From Deltaproteobacteria bacterium (GTDB lineage Bacteria; Bdellovibrionota; UBA1018; UBA923), in assembly GCA_016194725.1 (NCBI GenBank), contig JACQAW010000440.1, positions 1 through 11,977 on the forward strand: a DNA stretch of 11,977 nucleotides, read 5' to 3'. This document shows, in pieces, positions 7,119 through 11,977 of the stretch (position 1 is the first letter of the stretch; each line of letters begins with the position of its first letter). The notes below the pieces were generated by a model. It was not told where the DNA came from. It saw only the letters and a list, made by a program, of their open reading frames with translations, and ran no database searches. Position numbers and translations under genes: made by a program.

Positions 7119-7996
7119 CGCGGCCTCTCGAGCAAAAGATCGGTCAGGATATTCAGGCCGACATAGATCAGGGTAACGACCAGCACGGTGCCTTGAATCG
7201 TGGGATAGTCGCGTTGCATAAGCGCGTCGTAGGCCAGCTTGCCCAGCCCGGGCCAGTCGAAAACTGTTTCTGCAATGACGGCGCCGGCCAGCAGATGGCC
7301 GAACTGCAGAGCCGATACCGTGAGCAGGGGACGGCTGGCCACGGGCAAGGCATGTCGAAAAAGCACGCGCGCTTCGCTGTTTCCCTTTGCCCGAGCCGTG
7401 CGGATAAAGTCGGAATGCAGCACCTCGATTACCGCGGCTCGCGTGGTCTGACTGATGTGCGCCGCCAGGCCCACGCCAATCGCAATTGTAGGGAGTATCA
7501 ACCCGCCCCAGGAGCCGAACGCCGAAATAGGCAGCCAAGGCCAGTGCAGCGAAAACGCGATGACCAGCAGCGGGCCCAGCCAGAATACCGGCAAGGCCGA
7601 GGCAAGAATCGACACCGCGAATATCGACTTCGCCACGCGCCGGCGTGGACGATAGGCGGCAAGCACCCCCGCGGGAATTCCGAGCAGGTTTGCAAACGCG
7701 CTGGCCGAAAACGCGAGCAGCAAAGTGCAGGGAATCGTTTGGCCGATGAGCTGGGTTACGGGTTTGCCCCGGGTGAGCGACATGCCCAGGTCGCCGTGCG
7801 CCAGGCGCCGGGCGTAATGGACAAGCTGGCGGCTCAGGGGCAGGTCGAGCTCAAGCTTCGAGCGCAGCGCCGCGCGGCTTGCGGGCGCGGCCGATTCGCC
7901 CAACATCAGATCCACCGGATCGCCGGGAATGACGCGCAAGACGAGAAAAACCAGCAAGGTCACGCCCAGAATCGTGATCGCGGCCGAGCGGACCAT
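7115..7996 (-). CDS. OppB/DppB-type peptide ABC transporter permease
   Basis: A 293-residue partner permease. The first helix (about 4-22) leads into RVIPGDPVDLMLGE (21-34), a hallmark of OppB/DppB proteins, followed by the periplasmic segment with HGDLGMSL (67-74), a membrane core, the EAA-type loop DFIRTARAKGNSEARVLFRH (196-215) and the conserved AETVFDWPGLGKLAYDAL (242-259). The N-terminus lacks the usual basic RYILRRL stretch, so it is about 10 residues shorter than most relatives; no alternative upstream start exists in this frame before the preceding gene. ATG 7996 lies 7 bases after the upstream stop, with GGGAG about 11 bases before it. Forms a heterodimer with the downstream OppC-type protein by family analogy. 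Confidence 0.92.
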   Translation of the reverse strand: MVRSAAITILGVTLLVFLVLRVIPGDPVDLMLGESAAPASRAALRSKLELDLPLSRQLVHYARRLAHGDLGMSLTRGKPVTQLIGQTIPCTLLLAFSASAFANLLGIPAGVLAAYRPRRRVAKSIFAVSILASALPVFWLGPLLVIAFSLHWPWLPISAFGSWGGLILPTIAIGVGLAAHISQTTRAAVIEVLHSDFIRTARAKGNSEARVLFRHALPVASRPLLTVSALQFGHLLAGAVIAETVFDWPGLGKLAYDALMQRDYPTIQGTVLVVTLIYVGLNILTDLLLERPR

Positions 7997-8003
7997 GGTG
8001 TCG

Positions 8004-8762
8004 TCAGCTCCCGGATTTTTTCTTGGGCAGAATGCCGTTCAGGAACTGCTTGGCTTCATCTTCGCTGCTGGCGCGCTTCACGTGATAACCGCCCACTTTC
8101 AGGTCTTCGAGTACGCCGGCCTGGGTCATGCACCAGTCGCCTTTCACGGTATCCATCTGCACGAAAAGCTTTACGCAGTCCAGCTGCGGGTCGCGGCCTT
8201 TGACCTCGAAGCGAACCATTCGCGAGCGAAAATCGAAGTGCTCGGGGTCTTCGGCAAACGTGTTCACCCAGCCGCGATAGCCTGGCTTGATCTTGCTCCA
8301 GTTATCCCTGATCCAGACGGGAAAAAAAACATCGAGAATGGTGTTCTTCGGGCAGCCCCGGGAAAAAGACGCGGCCTTTGCTCCGGTGACCTCGATTTTG
8401 AAGCTGGCGCTGCCGTTGCCGGCGCTATAGGTGGCGTTGGTGCTTTCGGTGGCGCCCGAGCCCGATTTGTTCAGGTTGAAGGCGATCGGCGTCAGGTCAG
8501 GCTGCGAAAGAGCGCCGATGTTTTCCTCATACACATTGTTGTTTTCGACCTTGGTCATCGCATAGCGGTAGCTGTACCGGCCGTTGCGCATCTCGATGAC
8601 CTCGTGAAAATAGCCGAAGGGCGTGCTGCCCGCCTGCATCGTATACCACGCGTCATTGATGATCTGCTCGCCGCCAGCCGATTTTGCGCTGGGTGCGGCC
8701 GGGGTTTTTTTTGCGGTTACCGCCCCATAGGTCGCGGGCACCAGAGTTGCTGCGGTAATCAA
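8004..8762 (-). CDS. Exported protein of unknown function, start disrupted by an in-frame amber codon
   Basis: I do not recognise this family. From the first usable start, a TTG at 8762, the protein has 252 residues. The N-terminus is hydrophobic, then Ala/Lys/Pro/Ser-rich to about residue 30, then a domain predicted mainly beta-rich (37-230) with three cysteines (137, 196, 211) and a Lys-rich end (KKKSGS). The reading frame continues upstream, and with residues 8763-8789 it spells a normal signal peptide (PRIPAISALLITAATLVPAT, then YGAVTA as cleavage zone). However, the natural start ATG ATG at 8798-8793, overlapped with the yihY-like stop and preceded by AAGGAA, is followed at once by TAG (8792-8790). 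With TTG initiation the basic n-region of the signal peptide would be lost. The gene lies in the operon between the YihY-like gene and the permeases; length (about 260) is too short for an Opp-type binding protein. It may be a nonsense mutant, so expression is uncertain. Confidence 0.7.
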   Translation of the reverse strand: MITAATLVPATYGAVTAKKTPAAPSAKSAGGEQIINDAWYTMQAGSTPFGYFHEVIEMRNGRYSYRYAMTKVENNNVYEENIGALSQPDLTPIAFNLNKSGSGATESTNATYSAGNGSASFKIEVTGAKAASFSRGCPKNTILDVFFPVWIRDNWSKIKPGYRGWVNTFAEDPEHFDFRSRMVRFEVKGRDPQLDCVKLFVQMDTVKGDWCMTQAGVLEDLKVGGYHVKRASSEDEAKQFLNGILPKKKSGS

Positions 8763-8798
8763 CAGGGCTGAAATCGCGGGTATGCGCGGCTACATCAT
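8763..8798 (-). other. Interrupted signal-peptide leader ATG ATG TAG of the exported protein gene
   Basis: On the minus strand the order is AAGGAA (8807-8802), TCT, ATG ATG (8798-8793), TAG (8792-8790), and then codons for P-R-I-P-A-I-S-A-L-L in frame with the 252-residue protein. The first ATG shares ATGA with the stop of the upstream membrane-protein gene, the same arrangement as at other junctions here, and the ribosome site is well spaced (about 5 bases). One base change (for example AAG or CAG to TAG) would explain the stop; with Lys it would read M-M-K-P-R-I, a textbook signal-peptide n-region. Confidence 0.7.
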
Positions 8799-9709
8799 AG
8801 ATTCCTTCGGGAAATGAGCGCCCTGCCGCTCAATGTTTCATGGTGGATTTGAAGCGTTCTTACCCAGACGCCTCCGAAAAGGGTAATGCACCAGGCGATG
8901 TAGATCCAGAGAAGAAATAATGGAAAGGCCGCAAACGAGCCATAGAAAGCCGAGTAGGTCAGGATGCGCTGGGTGTAAATTGCATAGCCGATCTTGGCGG
9001 ATTCCCAAAGAATAGCGGGAAGCAGCGACCCCATGACGATGACCCGGGCTGGCACCTTCACCGTGGGCACTAAAGTGTAGATCATGGCAAACAGCACCGT
9101 ACTCAGCGCCAACGATACCAGATGCGCGCTGTAGGGCACGGCCTGAATGCGAGCGGCGACCGCGCCGGTAACGACGATCGAGGCCGTCAGCAAAATCGGG
9201 CCCAAAGTCAGCAAGGTGAGCCCTCGCAGCAGCCGATGCTGCAGCGAACGCGGGCGATCGACTTCCCAGATGCGGTTAAATGCCGCAACGATATTGAAAT
9301 AGGTGAGCGTCGAGGTGATGAGCAGCCCGGCAATGCCCACCCAACCCACCGCCTTCGCATGCACCTGGCGGATAAAATTGCCTAGATGCTCTTCAACCGC
9401 AGCGCCGCTGCCTTCCGATAAGTTGTCCAGAATGAAAGGCATGAGCTTCGCGTACGCGTAGTTCAGGCCGCCGAAAAGCTTGAAGACGTAAAACAGCACC
9501 GCCAGCAGCGGTGCGATCGACAGCACGGTGGTAAATGCCAGGCTGCCCGCCATGGTGGGCAGATTCACTTTACGGGCCCTTAAAGCCGCATCGGTGACCA
9601 ACATTAGGAAGTTACTGCCTGCCCGGCCCGAATTTCGTGCAATAGCCCGGAATTTTTTGCTGCCTGCGGCGCGGCCGGCTTGAGACTCTCTCTTCATTAC
9701 CCGAAACAT
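8795..9709 (-). CDS. YihY/BrkB (UPF0761) family inner-membrane protein
   Basis: A 304-residue polytopic membrane protein with about six helices (roughly 53-77, 121-141, 164-187, 197-216, 223-244, 255-283). Family marks are the first helix GSLAFTTVLSIAPLLAVLF, AFNRIWEVDRPRS (143-155), YTLVPTVKVPARVIVMGSLL (211-230) and YGSFAAFPLFLLWIYIAWCI (256-275), near-diagnostic for YihY/BrkB proteins. The biochemical role of the family is not established; it was once misassigned as ribonuclease BN. The frame opens at 9802, but that would run into the divergent tadC-like gene, so ATG 9709 is preferred; ATG 9697 is equally possible and neither has a clear Shine-Dalgarno. The TGA stop overlaps the start of the next gene (ATGA), placing it first in the operon leading to nagZ. 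A basic 40-residue N-terminal tail precedes the first helix. Confidence 0.88.
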   Translation of the reverse strand: MFRVMKRESQAGRAAGSKKFRAIARNSGRAGSNFLMLVTDAALRARKVNLPTMAGSLAFTTVLSIAPLLAVLFYVFKLFGGLNYAYAKLMPFILDNLSEGSGAAVEEHLGNFIRQVHAKAVGWVGIAGLLITSTLTYFNIVAAFNRIWEVDRPRSLQHRLLRGLTLLTLGPILLTASIVVTGAVAARIQAVPYSAHLVSLALSTVLFAMIYTLVPTVKVPARVIVMGSLLPAILWESAKIGYAIYTQRILTYSAFYGSFAAFPLFLLWIYIAWCITLFGGVWVRTLQIHHETLSGRALISRRNL

Positions 9710-9718
9710 ATCATAGAA

Positions 9719-9726
9719 GAGGAGGG
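9719..9726 (+). promoter_or_regulatory. Strong Shine-Dalgarno fixing the GTG start of the tadC-like gene
   Basis: GAGGAGGG contains the full AGGAGG core (9720-9725), 9 bases before GTG 9735. It lies in the 25-base gap between the divergent genes, so no complete promoter fits between them; promoters for both directions must overlap coding sequence. I saw no convincing promoter boxes (a TATCAT at 9709-9714 lacks a -35 at suitable distance). Confidence 0.75.
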
Positions 9727-9734
9727 TAAATAGA

Positions 9735-10643
9735 GTGGAATCCCTTACGTTATACGCCGCGTGTGCCTTTGTCGGAGCGGGAGTGTACATCCTGGCCCGC
9801 ATGTTCTTCCATCAAGAGGAGCAGCGTTCGGCCAAGCAGTTGCTGGGTGAAGAGGCCGAAGACCGCAAGGCGAGCAACGCCGTCATCAAATATTCGCGCC
9901 CGTTTTTCTCGCGCTATGTCGTGCCCATCGTGCGCGGCCTGAAAATCGATGCCTATCGCAAAACCCTCAAGCGCAAACTCATCGGCTCCGGCATGGATGA
10001 CGAGTTCACGCCCGACGAGCTCTTTTCGTTCAAGCTGTTTCTGATTATCGGCGCGCCTGCTTTCGTGGGCGGCGTGAACTACTTCGGCGATTTCGGAATT
10101 CCCTGGTACATGCTGCCCCTGTTCAGCGTGCTGGGCTTTTACTATCCCGATCTCATGATGAGCAGTGCGGCCAAAACGCGGCAGCGCGCGGTGATTCGCG
10201 CCATGCCGTTCATCGTCGACCTGCTCGCGCTTTCCACCGAAGCGGGTCTGGATTTTCTTGGCGCCATCGGCAAGGTGGTCGAAAAGGCCCGCCCCAGCCC
10301 GCTGGTTTCCGAGTTCGAGCAGGTTCTAAAGGAAATCAAAATCGGCTCCAGCCGCGCCGAGGCTCTGCAAGAGATGGGCGTACGGCTCAATATGCAGGAA
10401 ATTTCGTCGTTCGTCGCCATTCTCATCTCGGCGGACCAGATGGGCGCCTCGATCGGAAAGGTGTTGCGGCAGCAAAGCGAGCAGATTCGAACCCAGCGTT
10501 TTCTGGCCGGCGAAAAAGAAGGCGCCAAGGCTTCGCAAAAGATCATGATTCCAATGTTCATCTTCATTTTACCGGCAATTATGTTGACGATCTTCGGCCC
10601 CTTCGGGCTGGCCATGATGAAAGACGGAGGGGGCGGATTTTGA
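9735..10643 (+). CDS. tadC: TadC-like inner-membrane protein of a Tad/Flp pilus system (T2SSF domain)
   Basis: A 302-residue protein resembling TadC, the inner-membrane platform protein related to type II secretion GspF. It has an N-terminal helix (4-24), a cytoplasmic basic region, two close helices (about 99-115 and 121-139), then the T2SSF region (about 155-285) containing MPFIVDLLALSTEAGLDFL (157-175), EIKIGSSRAEAL (200-211) and SSFVAILISADQMGASIGK (224-242), and a last helix (270-295) ending in a Gly-rich tail. The GTG start is set by a strong Shine-Dalgarno. TadB, which normally precedes TadC, is not next to it; the upstream gene is divergent. Its stop overlaps the TTG of the DUF192 gene. 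Assignment to TadC rather than TadB rests on order and overall look, so the symbol is moderately sure. Confidence 0.85.
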   Translation: MESLTLYAACAFVGAGVYILARMFFHQEEQRSAKQLLGEEAEDRKASNAVIKYSRPFFSRYVVPIVRGLKIDAYRKTLKRKLIGSGMDDEFTPDELFSFKLFLIIGAPAFVGGVNYFGDFGIPWYMLPLFSVLGFYYPDLMMSSAAKTRQRAVIRAMPFIVDLLALSTEAGLDFLGAIGKVVEKARPSPLVSEFEQVLKEIKIGSSRAEALQEMGVRLNMQEISSFVAILISADQMGASIGKVLRQQSEQIRTQRFLAGEKEGAKASQKIMIPMFIFILPAIMLTIFGPFGLAMMKDGGGGF

Positions 10644-11002
10644 GGAGCGCCAGAATCTACCGGGTGACCAGATTAAAAGACAGCCGCGTTTTTGCCGATC
10701 CGTGTGAGGTAGCGGACTCTATTTTGACCCGCTTCCAGGGACTGATGGGCAAATCCGGCCTCGACTCGGGGACGGGCCTGCTGATCGAGCCTTGTAATTC
10801 GATTCACACGTTTTTCATGCGCTTTGCTATCGACGTGGCCTATCTGGCACGTGATGCGGGCAACTATCGGGTTTTAGCCATTCGGCGGGGCATGGTGCCC
10901 TGGCGGGTGGACTTTCCTGTTTTTGGAGCGAGAGCGGTGCTGGAACTTCCAAAAGATGGCGCGGCGGCACTAAATGAAGGGGATCTTCTATGTTTAAGCT
11001 GA
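10640..11002 (+). CDS. DUF192 family protein
   Basis: A 120-residue small protein matching DUF192 (PF02643): TRFQGLMGKSGLDSGTGLLI (30-49), then the family core NSIHTFFMRFAIDVAYL (53-69), and a C-terminal VLELPKDGAAALNEGD-type strand region. Function of the family is not firmly known. No clear signal peptide is visible, whereas many DUF192 members are exported. The TTG start at 10640 is supported by GGAGGGGG (10626-10633) at good spacing and by the TTGA overlap with the tadC-like stop. The 3' end overlaps the FHA gene by 13 bases. Its tight coupling implies production together with the pilus platform protein. Confidence 0.85.
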   Translation: MRSARIYRVTRLKDSRVFADPCEVADSILTRFQGLMGKSGLDSGTGLLIEPCNSIHTFFMRFAIDVAYLARDAGNYRVLAIRRGMVPWRVDFPVFGARAVLELPKDGAAALNEGDLLCLS

Positions 11003-11977
11003 CCGTCGTGGGCGGGCCGGCCAAAGGCAAGTCGTATCAGCTTCGCGAGGGCGGCGAAACCTCGGTGGGCCGCGTGGACGGCAACGACGTGGTGCTGACG
11101 TCGCAAAAGGTATCCAAGAAACACTGCGTACTGGTCGTGAGCAACTCGAGCGTCACGGTAAAGGATGCGGGCAGCTCCAACGGAACTTTCGTAAACGGTA
11201 TTCTGACCAAACTCAAAATCATCAAGCCCGGCGATCGCGTCAGCGTGGGCGAGTTCGTGCTCGAGCTGGTGAAGGTTGACCCGCCCAAGCCCAAAGCCCT
11301 GCCGAGCAACGTGATTCCGATGAACCCCGGCGGCCTGCCTGGAATGGGCGCCTCGGGACCGGCCGGTGGCCAGGCCGGCGGCACGCTGGGCCAGGGCGTG
11401 CCCGTCGTGGCGGCTCCGCCCCAGAACCTGGTCGAGAAAGTAAAGTTCCTGTTCGAGCAGAACGTCATCAACTTCGTCTACAACCTCAACGAGAAGCACG
11501 AATGGCACGCGATGATGGGGGGCATGTTCGGGTTGCTGGTCATAGCCGGCGCGATCGCCGCCGTTTACCCCGTGCTGGACCATGTTGACGAGAAGCTGAC
11601 CAACGAAACCGCCGGTCGCGCGCTGCTGCTGGCGCGGCAGATGGTTGACCGCAACGCCGGCTTCATCTTCGACAAGCAGGACGCCAAAATTGACATCGGT
11701 TATGTCGAAAAGGAGTCGGGCGTCATGTCGACGTACATCATCGACATGGACCAACGCGTGCTGGCCCCGGGGCGCCTGCTCAATCAATCCATTTCCGATG
11801 CCGATCAGGGCGTCTTTGCCAGCAAGGCCGTGAAAGCTTTTCACGATAACGAAGCCAAAGAGCGCATGGTGATTCCTTACGGCAACATGGTGGCGGCCGC
11901 AGTGCCCCTTAGAATTTTCAGCGCAGCTGCCGGCAAGAACGTTACCGTGGCCGTTGGCCTGGTCTACTTCGATAAGA
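10990..11977 (+). CDS. FHA domain membrane protein with periplasmic sensor-like domain, 3' end missing
   Basis: At least 329 residues, open to the window end. Residues 1 to about 95 are a forkhead-associated domain, a phosphothreonine-peptide reader, with all hallmark positions present: G27-R28, S42-x-x-H45, and D59-AGSSNGTFVNG with S63, N64-G65 and N69. A Pro/Gly/Ala-rich linker follows (about 98-143), then an amphipathic segment, one membrane helix (about 175-195) and an extracytoplasmic region (198 onward) of alternating helix and strand with STYIIDMDQRVLAPG (232-246 approx.) that looks like a Cache/PAS-type sensor. That last call is inference. The start is ATG 10990 with AAGGGGA (10977-10983) 6 bases upstream. 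It is coupled to the DUF192 and tadC-like genes, suggesting a regulatory or scaffold role in pilus assembly, responding to a Ser/Thr kinase not seen here. Confidence 0.85.
   Translation, partial: MFKLTVVGGPAKGKSYQLREGGETSVGRVDGNDVVLTSQKVSKKHCVLVVSNSSVTVKDAGSSNGTFVNGILTKLKIIKPGDRVSVGEFVLELVKVDPPKPKALPSNVIPMNPGGLPGMGASGPAGGQAGGTLGQGVPVVAAPPQNLVEKVKFLFEQNVINFVYNLNEKHEWHAMMGGMFGLLVIAGAIAAVYPVLDHVDEKLTNETAGRALLLARQMVDRNAGFIFDKQDAKIDIGYVEKESGVMSTYIIDMDQRVLAPGRLLNQSISDADQGVFASKAVKAFHDNEAKERMVIPYGNMVAAAVPLRIFSAAAGKNVTVAVGLVYFDK

Noticed and set aside
7119..7538. Upstream extension of the OppC-type frame
   Set aside because: Translation over the OppB-type gene looks like antiparallel noise; homology begins exactly at ATG 7118, which overlaps the OppB stop.
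7091..8203. 370-codon plus-strand open frame opposite the permeases
   Set aside because: Gln/Arg/Gly-rich translation without domain features, lying over well-conserved permease sequence.
9710..9802. Upstream extension of the YihY-like frame
   Set aside because: Would overlap the start and ribosome site of the divergent tadC-like gene and adds no family-like sequence.
10864..11844. 326-codon minus-strand open frame opposite the FHA gene
   Set aside because: His/Val/Gln-rich shadow; the plus strand has a complete FHA motif set and a good ribosome site.
1..11977. tRNA, rRNA, CRISPR array, transposase or attachment site
   Set aside because: Looked for by eye on both strands; no repeated units, cloverleaf-like segments, transposase frames or terminal inverted repeats were recognised.

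Overview
The window looks like part of a Gram-negative chromosome with roughly mid-50s percent G+C by eye. Genes are tightly packed, with non-ATG starts (GTG, TTG) and repeated NTGA stop/start overlaps. Sec-type signal peptides, a NagZ-type hexosaminidase, a Tad-type inner-membrane component, an FHA membrane protein and a cobalamin-mutase pathway together suggest a deltaproteobacterial or bdellovibrio-like organism. That placement is inference only. No marker gene, tRNA, rRNA, CRISPR array or insertion sequence was seen.

Region 1 (1-3412, + strand) is a propionyl-CoA-type catabolic operon. It holds the C-terminal part of a biotin carboxylase subunit, a separate biotin carrier protein, and the catalytic subunit of a methylmalonyl-CoA mutase, all joined by 4-base overlaps. 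These proteins fit propionyl-CoA to methylmalonyl-CoA to succinyl-CoA. The carboxyltransferase, the epimerase and the cobalamin-binding subunit are not in the window.

Region 2 (3572-5161, + strand) is a single secreted protein with a LAS/M15-like zinc peptidase signature (extensin-like C domain type) behind a large Cys-rich region I cannot assign. A 13-bp perfect palindrome and a weak candidate promoter lie upstream. Its 3' end overlaps the converging nagZ by 11 bases.

Region 3 (5151-9709, - strand) reads as one transcription unit in the order YihY/BrkB-family membrane protein, exported protein of unknown function, OppB/DppB-type permease, OppC/DppC-type permease, NagZ. The association suggests import of peptides or muropeptides followed by cytoplasmic hydrolysis of GlcNAc-anhydroMurNAc. 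No transporter ATPase or solute-binding protein is nearby. The exported-protein gene carries an in-frame amber codon directly after its best start (ATG ATG TAG), so it is a nonsense mutant, a sequencing error, or is translated from a later TTG.

Region 4 (9735-11977, + strand) is divergent from region 3 across only 25 bases. It contains a TadC-like protein, a DUF192 protein and an FHA-TM-sensor protein that runs off the window. It looks like the end of, or a detached part of, a Tad/Flp pilus locus.

The only intergenic space longer than 30 bases is 3413-3571.
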